DNA of 64,000 bases from Omphalotus guepiniiformis (taxonomy: Eukaryota > Basidiomycota > Agaricomycetes > Agaricales > Omphalotaceae), in assembly GCA_028554645.1 (NCBI GenBank), contig JAQOOI010000050.1, forward strand, positions 124,001 to 188,000, read 5' to 3'. A program made the position numbers and the translations under genes. Under the pieces are notes generated by a model. It was not told the DNA's origin. It did no database searches and saw only the letters and a program-made list of their open reading frames with translations. Positions 33,430-45,729 of this stretch are shown here, in pieces (the stretch's first letter is position 1; the number at the start of each line of letters is the position of its first letter).

Positions 33430-36400
33430 TTACTGAAAGATCTTTGGCTTCGATATCCAGTGCTTCACGTCGTATACTGAAACGTCTGCGTGAATCTCAC
33501 CATCTAAGTCCGCTTGATCATGTTCTATGGATAAATCTTCTTCTTCTTCTTCTAGACCTTGTTCAATTCTCAACAAGCCATCTTCTGACAAACCAATCAA
33601 CTCACTTAGGCTCTCAGGGAGTTCAATGTGTGACCGTGGCCAATATGGAATTTTGCGGAAGGCTCCGATTTTATTCTGGAACACCACACCATTCAGGTCT
33701 GCCACAATGTAACTGCCACCTGTGGTACGCCTGAGTACTACCATAGGTCCTAAATAGCGCGGCTTTGTTTTAGAGTTCAAAGATTTTTCAATCTGAGTAT
33801 TCCTAACTAATACCAAACTACCTGGCTTAAACGCGTAGTCTTTGATGACATACTTATACTCTTTTTCGAACTTCAACAACTGTGACCTTTTCTCACGTGT
33901 TACACGTTCCCGCAATTCAACTACGTGCTTCGCGTGCTTAGCCAATGCTTTCGCTTGTAGTCCAATTAGTTCCGTGTCACTTATGAAATGATCAGGATAT
34001 TCTACAAGCCATGTTGCCTCAACGATATCAAAAGGTAGCGAGGGGTGCGCATCAGTTACTGCGAACAATGGGGAGCAACCCAATCTCTTTCTTATGGTAC
34101 ATCTATCAGCCCACATTACTAAGCAGAAATAGTAAAACCATTTTGAATCGTCACCTCCCGCGGCCTTTATGAGACTGTGTCACACATCATAATGCGCGTG
34201 TTCAACGATACCGTTGGCTTTGGAGTTATAAGGTGATATGCAAATACCGCGTACACCATATTTCTTCTCCAACCATTCCAACGCCTTTAGAAAAGGTCTG
34301 CCATCATCTGTAACTATCTCTAGAAGACAGCCCCAGCGGCAGATAATTTCTTCCCACAACCACTGCCTGATCACTCTTGCGGACTCTGCTTTCAATGGTC
34401 TACCTTCCATCCAGCCGATTAACGCACACCTACCATGTACAATCAGCTTGTAGCCATTCGACGCCGGCATATACATAGTGTCGGCGTGAATCTTCTGAAA
34501 GATTGATGGTGTCTTCGTCCCGGTAGGAGGGATCCTGATCTTTGTCTTTTGTCTTACTTGGCACGTATGACAGGTTTTCACATACTCATAGATGTCTTTC
34601 TCCATTTCAGGCCACCAAAAGTGTTCCATAAGCAAAGACTTAGTAGCGAAGAAGCCGCGGTGCCCTAAACTATCATGACAAGCATGGATCATGGCGACAC
34701 AATGCGACTTCTAAACTACCAGCTTATGTTTTGCCTCGATTCCACGTCAATAGAGTTTTCTGTCTTGTATAAAGAAGTTCCGCGCTAACCTTAAAAAGTT
34801 CTTGAAGCATTTGTTATTCTCGTAGCCTACAGGCCTCTTCGAAGTGTCTGTTAGCCATTTGAGAACCTCCGCGACTGTTTTATCTTGGTTTATCGCCCCC
34901 TTCGATCGCTTAGACTCATCGTATTCTGTTCCGTCAATATGCTCTGGTGGCTCCTTGAGTTCTGGTACCCCACTAGCCAAGTTCGCGGCTACAAACTGTT
35001 TTACTTCTGGTATGTTGCGGAACTCTCATTCTTGCTCATACGCCCGTGTCAATTCTTCCTTAAAGTCGTCTACTGACGCGGCTAAACCAGTCATATAATT
35101 ACTCCTCCATTATTCTTTTTCATCAACTAATACTTGCACGTAACCATGCTTAGAGTCGATTTTATCTACGAACTCCTCTAATTTATAGCTTGAACTTCAC
35201 CATCTTCAGGATTGTCGTACTCATCATCACCTACTTGCTTATCCCGCTGTGATAGTCCATCAGGTCCGTGAACCTTGCCTGGTACGTGCTTCAGTTTAAA
35301 ATGAAACATCATGATTGACTCTATCCATCTATTTATTGCAGTGTTTGGCATTTGATCAGGATGCTCTAACATGCCTTTAATGTACTTCGCGTCAGTTTCG
35401 ATTATAAGGTTACGAATACCAAACAACCAATACTGGCACACTCGTAATGCGTGATACAAACCAAACAACTCTCGTTTCGGCTGTGAAAACCTAGCTTCGC
35501 AATCACTTAGTGTAATCGAACCGAATCTGGAGTAGAACCTTTGTTGCGGATTCTCTGGATCCACTTGACAAATATAGAACCCAACAGCTTTCCACGACGT
35601 ATCTACCGCCAATATAACAGGATCTTCCACATCATACTTCAGTGGTCGTAATGCCTTGCTATTCTTTACTGCCTCTTTCAACTTTGCCAACACGTCACTT
35701 TGCTCTTGTCGCCATTCAAACGGAATATCTTTACACGTAAATCTGGTTAAAGGCTCCACGATCTTTGCATAGTCTTTGACGAACATTCTTACTAGTCCCG
35801 TGGTGCCTAAGAATGGTCTTATATCCTTCTCTTCTAGGATATTCTCAGGTCCACCCCAGTTGGTAATAGTTTTCGCTCGTTCCGGATCAATCTCTCTTCC
35901 TTCTCGTGTACACCTATGTCCTACCACGGTAATCCCACTTTTACACAATACAGCTCCGGGGCCTGAGAAAGTCCCACCACAGTACTTCATTCTTTGAATG
36001 ATCCTATTCATATTGGTGAAATGTTCCCAAATAAACCTCCGGATCCCATCATTACCAGGAATGGTCTCGTACATGCCATCTTCACTTTGATAAGTAGTTT
36101 CAGGACCGTGTACAGGAACATCATCGATGTATGGTTGCGTAAACTCCGGGATCTCTTTTTGCAATATGTGTGTTACATCATCGTGGAAGATCGGTACTGA
36201 ATTTGTCCATCTCATCGGTAGCGTTACTAACCTCAGGGCTCCAAAGGGAGTCTGGAATGTAGTTAAGTCTCGCGACGCTATCGCTAACTCTCTTTCGTCA
36301 TAGCCAACATATAAATCTAGAATCCCTCCACAAGCTCTACCACAGAATTTCTCCGCTAGCTCTTCAGTAGCAGGCGGTATACCAGAATGTGCTATTGTTA

Positions 36401-37373
36401 CCGCGTTCAACGGCTCCAAACTATGCACTAGTCAAATACTCTTTCCATCTTTCTTGAACACCGCGAACCACTTTGATCGGTAAGACGAGTTCAATGGTTC
36501 GTAAACTCCCGCGTCAATCTTTCGTCTAACCGCCGCGCATACTTCATTAAAGATACCAGGGGGAATAGGAATGTTCCTCTCAACCCAAGGTGTATGAGGT
36601 ATCACGGACATCTCTACGGAAGGAAAGAAATCTGTTCTGAATCTTCCGCGTTCACTGTCGTCCCACGCAAATCCTTTCTCTTGCTGCATCATCATATGAT
36701 GCATCAACTTTCGTTCTTCTGGCCAAAGAAACTCTTCCTTATGTATCTCGTCTATTATCTCTTTGTGTTCCTGAGTATACCTACCAGTCGGCGTGAATTC
36801 TGGAGGATTAGGCGAAAGCTGTGGCATATCAGCCAATGGATAAGATTCTAAACTTCGATGGTAAATCCCCTAGAACAGGTCGTGTTTTCAACGCGACAGG
36901 TTTGTATTTCTTCCCTGCCAAGATACTAACGGGTTCGTAACATTCCTTCCACAGCTGCAACACGTGCCTCCTCACTTGATCTTTCATATCCGGGGATACA
37001 TCAAGCATCGCAATGCTTCTTACATCAAACAGGGGAATTTGCTGTAACTCTTCTACGCCGTCTTCTAACTCTACTTCTTGTACTGTGAAATTCACTTGAG
37101 AGTACGCGGCAGGATTTTGCGCTCCATACACCGAACTCAAATAGGATCTTAATACGGGTCTCGTCGTTTCTTTATCACTCTTTAGATCAATATACTTCTC
37201 CGCAGCAGATAAGTATAGATTGCGTAACTCTCGCTTCTCAAACTTTGATTTTTGCTCTTCATTTATATCTGCAAATACTACATCACTTATGCCAATGGGA
37301 ATACCTTCATCATTTAATTCAAAAACCACCGCGGCTTCTCCTTGATCTGGGATCAATTCCTCGAAGCTGCTGA
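33430..37373 (-). pseudogene. pol: Gyp3 pol: RT, RNase H, integrase; decayed
   Basis: Minus strand, same order as Gyp1 pol: linker (37373-36840), RT with WFAVFKKDGKSI, LDLYVGY, LPMRWTNSVPIFHDD and YIDD, RNase H (AVDTSW, KRELFG, ETDAKY), GPDGLSQR, integrase HHCC (HACHDSLGHRG..CHTCQ), core (ADTMYM, VTDDGRP, NGIVEHAH) and GPY/F-like end (RYLGPMVV). Lesions: a frame change near 36840, TGA 36429-36431 and TGA 34180-34182 (both where arginine is expected), a stop at 35178, and two more near 34745 and 34712. It is clearly divergent from Gyp1 in sequence and rich in CG, so it is a separate family of the same lineage. Confidence 0.85.
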
Positions 37374-38558
37374 AAAACCCTGAGTCTGTTCCTTGTCTTT
37401 GCTTATAGGTACAGATTCTTTCCCTCGTTCATAGGTAGGTACAACAGCTCGTTTCTTAGTGTTAGGGTCCTGAATAACGAGGTCCTGCATTCCATCTGCA
37501 TGATTATCCACTAAACTCTCCGTGATTGTGTCAAAGGGCCGTCCCAGTAGCAACTCATACGCGGGGTCTCGAATTACATGTACTTGTAAGTACACGGTGA
37601 TTCCGCCTAATAAGAATGGTACATTACACGCCAATCCCAAAGACTTCTCAACACCCTTGTTAGCCGATTGCATAAAGATTACTATGTCCGGGTCCCACAA
37701 TAAACCTGCTTTGCGAGCTCTTTTCTCGGATGTGGAGATAATCTGTGAACCCGAGTCTAGCAGACTTTCAATTTTCGCGGTACCATTTACTAAAGGATAC
37801 ACGCATCGAAGCGACTCTGAATCTCTTGCCACATATATCTGAATTGGGTTATCTTTGCTTCCCAGGCTTTCCACGTACTGTTCAACTGGATCGTTAATCA
37901 CAACCGCTCCTGCTGGAAGATCTCCTTCCGCCTGTTTCAGAATAAAAACTTCCGTGGTGACCTTAAGGTCAGCTAATACAACTGTATTTGCTGTTACGTG
38001 AACCTCTCTTACATTTTCCTCACTAAAAGGCAGTAGGGGGTTTTTGGCTAGGATCTCTCTCAAACCTCCCACAGTCTCTTCAGGCTTCAATTTGACTCTT
38101 GACTTGATCGTTCCTTGGAGTGAAATTTCTGATTCCACTACTGTTTTTTCCGCGTCAGGATGTTTAGTTAACGGAATAACGGGAGACTCCGCAGCCTTCT
38201 CATTCCTTGTCTTCCAAATTATCCCCCTCGGGTTCTCTAACCTCTCTTTCTGAGCTTTCTGTTTCTCTTGCTCATTTGGCGAATACGACACATCAGGTAC
38301 GTTCGCGTAAGGGACCTCTGGTACACGACTCTTCTTCACTACTGTGGGTAGCGGAGGCATCTCAACACCATCGAATCTCAAATGTTTCTCCTTCCTGCCC
38401 AACTCCTTATACTTCTCTTTCTCTAGGCTCGCATCCTTTTCAGGTTCCGCGTCCTTTTCTTTCCACAACCATCGTTCATTACCCTTGTTTTCAGTATCAT
38501 TCTCAGGTGCCACGGCCCTAACAGGATTTTTCTCTTCTGTAGGGGCCTGGCTCTCCAT
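37353..38558 (-). CDS. Gyp3 ORF2: charged linker plus aspartic protease
   Basis: 401 codons starting MESQAPTEEK, 64 nt after the gag stop and in another frame. The N-terminal half is Lys/Glu/Pro-rich; the C-terminal half is a retroviral-type protease with the active-site word LLDSGSQI (about 37770-37750) and LLLGRPF near the end (flap/closing region). Intact, no stops. It ends SAASRN-TGA, 18 nt beyond the slippery heptamer GGGTTTT. This shows what the broken Gyp1 ORF2 looked like. The role of the linker is unknown; having it as a separate ORF between gag and pol is unusual for Ty3-like elements, where protease is usually fused to pol. Confidence 0.8.
   Translation of the reverse strand: MESQAPTEEKNPVRAVAPENDTENKGNERWLWKEKDAEPEKDASLEKEKYKELGRKEKHLRFDGVEMPPLPTVVKKSRVPEVPYANVPDVSYSPNEQEKQKAQKERLENPRGIIWKTRNEKAAESPVIPLTKHPDAEKTVVESEISLQGTIKSRVKLKPEETVGGLREILAKNPLLPFSEENVREVHVTANTVVLADLKVTTEVFILKQAEGDLPAGAVVINDPVEQYVESLGSKDNPIQIYVARDSESLRCVYPLVNGTAKIESLLDSGSQIISTSEKRARKAGLLWDPDIVIFMQSANKGVEKSLGLACNVPFLLGGITVYLQVHVIRDPAYELLLGRPFDTITESLVDNHADGMQDLVIQDPNTKKRAVVPTYERGKESVPISKDKEQTQGFSAASRN
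37374..37380 (-). promoter_or_regulatory. -1 ribosomal frameshift heptamer GGGTTTT (Gyp3)
   Basis: In the ORF2 frame it reads G GGT TTT, fitting X XXY YYZ. The -1 frame continues into SSFEELIPDQGEAAVVFE and pol. The aligned Gyp1/Gyp2 site is AAATTTT, so the bases differ but the heptamer class is kept. Confidence 0.75.
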
Positions 38559-38622
38559 CCTTGAACTTACCGAAAACCCTCCTCGAACCTTCCTTTCTCA
38601 TTGTTACTAACTGCCGCGTTAC

Positions 38623-40329
38623 TTATTGATCTCTTGCCGAACCTCGAATATAGGCCGCGCTGAGATTGGATTCTAAAACCCTTTCTTGAGCACGCTTCGC
38701 CTCTTCATATTCTTGCCAAACTCTAGTGTACTGTTTATTGTACGACTCGACCTCCTCTAGTTGCATCTGTAGTACCTCCACCTGAGAAGCTTGTACTTTC
38801 TTTTCAGACAGTCTTCGGTCCACAAAGTCCTTCTGAGGGGGCCCATTTGGAGCTTTCTGTGCTACTGGTTCTCCATCTGGCATACAAGTGATCCCTTCTT
38901 TCAAAATGATCTTTCCATCATCTATGTACTGCTTGCGTACCATACATTGCCCTGCCATATGTCCGTTTAATCCACAGAACCAACACGTCACAGCTCAAAA
39001 GTACTCGGGATGATTGTCATTCAACGCGGTTCTCTCATAGTCCTGCGGCGCTATATAAGGTATACGCTCTGGGTGCCTGGTACCGCTACTTGTTCCAGGT
39101 GCCGCGAACTTTAATTGCTCTAGCAGCTTACCCATCATTTCTTCTTCTCTTGCGGCTCTCTGGGTGAGGTTCTTTGTTTGGATCGTGATTAGATCTTTCA
39201 GTTCCGCCACCCATCCTTCCGTTTGCTCATGCTTCACTTTTTCTACTTTCTTTCGTCTATCTTCCTTCGCGGACCTTACGTTTCCAAGACTAATCACTTC
39301 TTCAACCTGAGATCTCGCGTTAAACTCTGCCTCGTCCAGAATCTCTTCTGCTGTATAGGCATCGTCTCTCAGTCTAGCTTCTGCAGGTGGGTTTGCATGC
39401 TTTTGTAACTTCAAAGTCAACGTGATTGATCTCCAAAACTCATCTTCAAACATTCCGTGGAGGACTCTGACGATTTCTCTGTTAGTATACAACGAGGTCG
39501 TGGTGTAGTGCTTAAGGAACAGCCGTAGGGTATTCCTCATTCTTAATACATCTTCGAGATCTTCCATCGTTACATTCTTGTACTTCTTCGCGGCTCTTTC
39601 AAATTTTGCGAAGGAGAAAGTTCCCTCATCAGATCCTCCATCATAACTCTTCACAATCTCGTCGCAGAACTCAATAAACGTCCCTCCATCTTTCTCATAT
39701 GTAGGCAACGCCTTCCACTGTTCTCTTATAGTTGCGGGTAGGTAACGCAACACGACTGATTTCTTATCTGCTTCTTCCTCTATTTTGAAATCTTGGATAA
39801 TATCATCGATCTCCCCCAGATAGTCTCTGATGTTGTCTACATCATGATCGCAACGCAAATCTGGCGCTCCACGTTCTCTTCTCCTCGGGATCTTATCTAT
39901 AGCCGGCATTTTTATGATATTTTCTTGAAGTATAGGTAAAATAGGTGCAGAGTTCGGTGAAATATGTAAATCAAATAGAAGTGTGTGGACTTCAGGTAGT
40001 TCCTCGTCCGAATGAGAATGTCTATCAATAGTTGGTGGGACTACTGAGTTTCGACGCGACGGTGGGTCTGGCCTAGGAAATTGGATTGAAGTACCTTCTC
40101 CGTAATCAGATAGTTCTTCGTCAAAATTCCGCGACTGTCTAATACTCGAATCTTCTGCGTCAACTACGTTAATCGATTCTCGGGGTTGAGCAACAACTTC
40201 AGGATGTGACTTCCTGTAGCTACTAACTCTTTTGATTGCCTTTGCATGTGCTAACAACTCTCTGATATTCTCTACTGTTGAAGGCTGTGAACTTCGTCTA
40301 GACGTTTTGTCTGATTGTTGGTTAGACAA
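38623..40329 (-). pseudogene. gag: Gyp3 gag, one in-frame TGA
   Basis: Reads MSNQQSDKTSRRSSQPSTVE.. to TGA 38997-38995, then continues in the same frame through the CCHC knuckle CWFCGLNGHMAGQC to TAA 38625-38623. The single TGA sits just before the zinc knuckle (PEYF*AVTCWFC); CGA to TGA is the simplest explanation, though leaky stop readthrough separating capsid from nucleocapsid cannot be excluded. The core resembles Gyp1 gag (long helical, Lys/Glu-rich). About 568 codons in total. Confidence 0.8.
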
Positions 40330-40399
40330 CCGCGACTATAACTCTTCGGTCTCGTACGGAACCTAAAACACTTCACTTAGTTTATTAATCAGAAACCCC

Positions 40400-40414
40400 T
40401 CGCGGTGGGCTTCA
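40400..40414 (-). promoter_or_regulatory. Primer-binding site of Gyp3
   Basis: On the minus strand TGAAGCCCACCGCGA follows the LTR2 end (CACATCA) after two bases, like Gyp1. The expected TGG is TGA here, probably a mutation. Confidence 0.6.
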
Positions 40415-40416
40415 GA

Positions 40417-41191
40417 TGATGTGCTTGGTATGGGGTATGAATGAGAAGAAGTGCTAACTAGAATGAATCTATCAAGCACTCAAAACACACACACAACACA
40501 CAAAGACTTTTAAGTTCGTGGGGCTTAGGGGACTAACAAACTCTGTGAAGCGAACAAGGTTGTTGTAAGAGGAGCTCAGAGACACAGTCAAAACCGACGC
40601 GGCACAGATAACTCTATGCTACACACCACACAAACAAACTAACGCGTAACTTAAACAGATCACCGCGACCAGTGACTACAAACGATACAACAACCAGACG
40701 ATTGTTGGGAGATGCCAGACGACTTCTCACTTAGTGGAGTTGGTTATAGGAGGATTTCAGAACTGCCAGACGACGAGTTCAATGAGTGACCAGACAATCC
40801 ACTCTTATTCACACTACACACACAGGTTTCATGATACCAGACGATTCCGCTTGTAAACACTTAGACTCACTGACTTATAAACTAACACGAAGGTTAACAC
40901 TTTTTACAACTTCTAATCACTCAGAGGGACTTAAGCTTTTCCACACACAAATGCTATTAGCTCTATGGGGGGCTCGGGAACCTGTCCTTCCTTGCCCAGG
41001 TTCTATTTCTTATATACAGTATTTCTATTTACATAGTACAAATAAATGTCACAATACTTGACAGATGAGAGATATGGTGTATATGGTGCACCACGTAAGG
41101 TAGGGATGAAGTATAGTACGCGGGAACAGGGTATCCTATATCAGTTTATAATCTTGCCGTTTTTAGAAAGTATCACGGTAGTTTGCTAACA
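40417..41191 (-). mobile_element. LTR2 copy b, 5' LTR of Gyp3
   Basis: 775 bp. Sense (minus): starts TGTTAGCAAACTAC, TATA-like TATATAAG near 41019, ends CAAGCACATCA, then the primer-binding site. It is the uninterrupted version of the LTR at 13099-15246, showing the empty sites of LTR1 copies A (GACGCGGCAC, about 40595) and B/C (ATCACGGTAG, about 41172). It contains repeats of CCAGACRA. The outer flank is a 26-bp match to AO1 (29830-29855), then Gyp2. Differences from copy a are mostly transitions. Confidence 0.85.
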
Positions 41192-41193
41192 CT

Positions 41194-41681
41194 GTATCTC
41201 CTTATGTGTTCTAGATAGTAATCTCTCAGATCGTATCAATAGATAAAATGGTAGCAATGGGACTTGGGATGTCATGGGATCCTGATGTAGTGATTCACAT
41301 GCAAAGTGCAAATAGAAGCTTAAAGCCTACTAAGGGTATGGCTAGAAATGTACCTTTTGTATTTGGAGACTTAATAGTCGACTTGCAAGTTCATATTCAT
41401 ATTTCGGAAGAGGCTCCATATCAAGTTTTACTTGGTAGATCTTTTGATATAAACACCCAAAGTATAATAAAGAACTTTGAGGATGGAGATCAAAAGATAA
41501 CCATAACTGATCTAAATTCTGGCTACAAGTGTACTATTGGAATCTATCTGAGAGGAATGGGTGTTAGAATTGAACAGAAGAAAGAAGGATCTACTCTTAA
41601 AGAAATTTGTAGACCTCCACCTGTGGTACCTAAAGATGTACAAGAAGGGGCTGTAAATTTTCAGACCTCTATGATCTGATT
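41194..41681 (+). pseudogene. Gyp2 ORF2 remnant (protease)
   Basis: Gyp2 is 5'-truncated and starts inside the protease: TGTTCTAGATAGT.. gives VLDS, keeping the catalytic Asp-Ser that Gyp1 has lost, followed by a small frame break. From 41248 it reads MVAMGLGMSWDPDVVIHMQSA as in Gyp1, including LLGRSFDI, which Gyp1 has partly deleted. It ends at TGA 41677-41679 after the heptamer at 41655-41661. Confidence 0.75.
41655..41661 (+). promoter_or_regulatory. -1 ribosomal frameshift heptamer AAATTTT (Gyp2)
   Basis: Same sequence, frame and context as in Gyp1. Downstream reading frame from 41661 enters the pol linker at 41733. Confidence 0.7.
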
Positions 41682-44600
41682 GGCCCTCAGAGAGAGGTAG
41701 CTCTAAGAGTTGGCCTGAAAGAAAATGGTGACTTGTTTGTGGATGGGTCTAAACTACCTGATCAAGATGGAACTTTCAAGAAAGAAGAGTTGGCAGAAAC
41801 TTTTGTGTTTGCTGCTAAAGAGTATGTGAAAAAAGATAAAGAAGCTGCAGAAGTGCTAGATGTTTATATGAGCTCTACTACTATAAAGAGTAGAGGGAAA
41901 GACAAGCAAGTATTCTGTAGTTGAAGAGAAGAGTTGAAAGAAAAGAAAAAAACCATGTTTCAAGAGGCAAATTCTTATAATATAGAAAAAGAGAAAAATG
42001 ATAAAGAGTTTGTAGATGTATATGGGAAATACAAGTCTGTAAAGGATAAAGTTAGACTGGTTAAAGCTACTTTACCGGCTGAGTTTTATGTAGAACAGAA
42101 TATTTTTGGTGATCCGTTAGCAGAAATGCCAGAATTATCTCCAAATCCACCTGAGTTTACATCAGGTATAAGATACAATCATCATGAAGGCTTTTTGTGG
42201 CCAGAAGAAATGTAGTTAGTCCATTATTTGATGAAACAACAGGAAAAAGCTTTTGCTTGGGAACCTGCAGAAGGAATAAACTTTAGAACAGATTTCTTTC
42301 TACCTATAATATTTCCAGTCTTACCACATGTATCTTGAGTTGAAAGAAACATTCCAATACCACCTAATATATTTGATGATGTGTGTAAAGTGATAAAGGC
42401 AAAGATTGATTCTGGGGCTTATGAACCTTCAAGTTCTTATAGATTAAAATGGTTTTGTGTTTTAAAGAAAGATGAAAAAAGTTTGAGATTGGTGCATAGT
42501 CTGGAACCGTTGAATAAAGTTACTATACAACATTCAGGAATTCTACCAGCTACTGCCCATGTTGCTAGAAACTTTGCAGGTAGAGCATGCCTAGGAACAC
42601 TGGACATCTTTGTTGGATATGATGAAAGGTTGATAGATGATGATCCTAGAGACTTAACCACCTTCCAAACACCATTAGACCACATAGACTAGTAAAATTG
42701 CCTATGGGTTGGACTAATTCAGTACCAATCTTTCATGATGATATTACTTTCATTCTAAGAGATGAAATTCCACATGTGACTATACCTTATATTGATGATG
42801 TACCTGTAAGGGGCCCAGCAACAAGATATGAGTTACCAGATGGCAGATATGAAACTATTCCTCAAAACAATGGTATAAGGAGATTTGTATGGGAACATAT
42901 GCAGAATATGAATAGAGTGATACAAAGGATGAAATATGTTGGTGGTACATTTTCTGGTACAAAGGCATTCATTTGTGTAAAAGAAGGCATGGTTGTTGGT
43001 CACTGTTGTTTATATGAGGGTCAAGCACCTTCTAATAAGATAGCAGAAGTAGTTACTACCTGGCAAAGATTTGACTCTGAAACAGATGTCAGAGCTTTCT
43101 TGGGTACTGCTGGCCAGCTTAGACAGTTTATAAAGGACTATGCTAAAATTGCTGCACCTTTGCAATATTTGACCAGAAATGTTCCATTTGAGATGAAGGC
43201 TGAACAATGGGATTCTGTAGTAGCTCTTAAGGAAGCTATCAGAGTTGCACCTTGTTTGAGACCTATAGACTATATGTCAGAAAATGGGATTACACTTGCT
43301 GTAGATACCTCTTGGATGGCAGTGGGATATTATATATATCAGACTGACCCAGAAGATCCTAAGAAGAAGTACTTTAACTACTTTGGTTCAATTACATTGA
43401 ATGAAAGGGAAGCAAGGTTTTCTCAACCAAAAAGAGAGCTGTATGGTCTGAAATTAGCTTTAGAAGCTTCTTATTACTTGATTTATGGGTGTAGGAATTT
43501 GACTGTGGAAACAGATGCTAGTTATATAAAGGGCTTGTTGGATAATCCCAGTTCAGGTCCTAATGCAACTATAAATAGGTGGATAGAAGATATAAGGAAA
43601 TATCAATTTACATTGGTACATGTTAAAGAAACTTTGCATAGACCAGATGGTCTGTCTAGAAGGGGTCCTAGAGGTATAACAACTGAAAGACCACCTGTGA
43701 ATGATGAAGACTATATAGATGAAGATAATGGAGAACCATTACAGTTTAGAATGCAAAATAAGGAAGATAATATACCACTAGATTTTGAGTTTTTTAAAGA
43801 TAAAATAGACAATAGAGGTGGTTATCATTTTGAAATGGCAAACTCTGAAAATGATTTTGAAGATGATTTGCAAAAATGCATAGAAGAAGAAATAATTGCA
43901 GAATGTTATAGGGTAAGTGTTTTAGAAGCTTATGGAATGGTGAAGAGGACTTTTGCTCAAACTCTAGTAATTCCACCAGGAGATCCAGAGTGGAGTAATT
44001 CTCATCCTTATAGTAAAGTACATAGAAGGGATGAAGGAAAGAAGAATGGATGATCTTCTAACTTTAATAAAGGATTGGCATCAAGACAAGAACTCAGCTT
44101 GTAATTCAAAGTTTGAATAAAACAGAAAAGAGATCTTTTCTAAGACATGCTGTTAAGTTCTTTGTTAATAAAGATGGGAAAATGTATAGAAGGAATGAAG
44201 AACTAGATGGTCAACATAAGTTGGTTGTATCTAAAGAAAAGAGAATGTACATGATGCATGCTGCACATGACAATTTGGGTTATAAAGGGATGTTTGCAAC
44301 TAAAGCTGTCATCAACAAGAGATTTTGGTGGCCAGATATGGAGAAAGATATTGATTGGTTTGTCCAATCATGTCAGGCTTGTCAAAATAGAAAGTTGGAA
44401 CTTCTGAAAATACCACCCACTCTTACTTATACACCTTTTTTATTTCAAAAGGTTCATGTAGATGTGTTTAAAGTGTCACCACCTAGTAATGGCTGTTCAA
44501 ATGTTGTTCATGGTAGATGTGTGTTGTCTTCTTGGTCAGAAGGTAGAGCATTGAAATCAGAATCAGCAAGGCTAATGGATGAATGGTTCTTTGAAGACAT

Positions 44601-45573
44601 TATCTGTAGATGGGGTTGCCCTGATGAGGTTATCACTGATAATGCCCCAGCTATGAGAGCAATGTTGAGATGGTTGGAAGAGAAGTATGGTATAAAGGGT
44701 ATTACTATATCTCCATACAATTCTCAAGCAAATGGAAAGATAGAAAGAGCTCATTTTGATATCAGGACTGCTTTAGCAAAAGCAACTGGTGGAGATTTGA
44801 AGAGATGGTACTGGTTTCTGAAACATGTCTTCTGGGCAGATCAAGTGACTGTTAGAAGAGATCTGGGTTGTTCTCCATACTTCATAGTTACTGGTGCAGA
44901 GCCAATACTACCTTTGGATATTGTTGAATCAACTTGGTTGGTTAAACCTCCAGACAGAGTTCTGACTCATGAAGAACTACTTGGATTTAGAGCACAAGCT
45001 CTAGCTAAGCATAGAGCTCATGTAAATGAAATGAGAGAAAGAGTAGATGAAAATAAACGGAAAGCATTGATAAAGTTTGAAAAAGAATATGGAAATACTA
45101 TAAAGAATTATGACTTTAAACCAGGGACTCTGGTTCAAGTTAGAAATACTCAGATTGAAGATAGTTTAGACAGAAAGAGTATCAAAGATACAAGGAGTCC
45201 CATGATTGTAATCAGAAGGACAAAATGTGGATCATATGTTATTGCAGAAATAGATGGATCAGTGCTCAAGGAAAAAGTTGCAGCATTTAGAGTCCTACCA
45301 CACACAGCTAGATACAAACCTATACAATTGCCAGACAATATTCATGAGCTAATAGACTTGGATAGTAAGCAATTGGAAGCTATAATTGAGGATGAAGATA
45401 AAGACTTGATCAAAAATACGGATTACATTTTTGATGCCATACCCAATCCTAGACTTGAAGGGGCAGATTCTGCTGAAAAAGACAGTGATTCAGATCTTGG
45501 AGACAACTTAGAAGACAATGAAGAACCAGATTGGGACGAAGGAGTTAAAACTTGGTCAAAAAGGAAGACTTGA
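41661..45573 (+). pseudogene. pol: Gyp2 pol, decayed copy of Gyp1 pol
   Basis: Close relative of Gyp1 pol over its whole length. RT with LDIFVGY, a frameshift at about 42680 and YIDD near 42793; RNase H (AVDTSW..VETDASY); integrase HHCC with H to Y in the second histidine region (LGYKG) and core VHVDVF, ITDNAPA, NGKIERAH. Stops or frameshifts at about 41922, 42213, 42340, 42685 and 44052. Where Gyp1 has TGA at 21941, Gyp2 keeps TGG, so the two copies decayed independently. The acidic tail is present. Confidence 0.85.
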
Positions 45574-45729
45574 ACTCAAAGTTGCAACTAGTATACTTCA
45601 TTATAAAGTTATCTAGTCACTAAACAACTCTGAGTATGAACATAATGTATAGTAAAGACAGTGTTTAGGTGTATATAATATACACCGGACATTTAAAAGA
45701 ACATTGTAATAAGGGTGTACAAAGAGACA

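Noticed and set aside
38995..38997. Programmed stop readthrough between Gyp3 capsid and zinc knuckle
   Set aside because: Possible, but Gyp1 gag has no stop there and CGA to TGA changes are common throughout the window, so a mutation is simpler.
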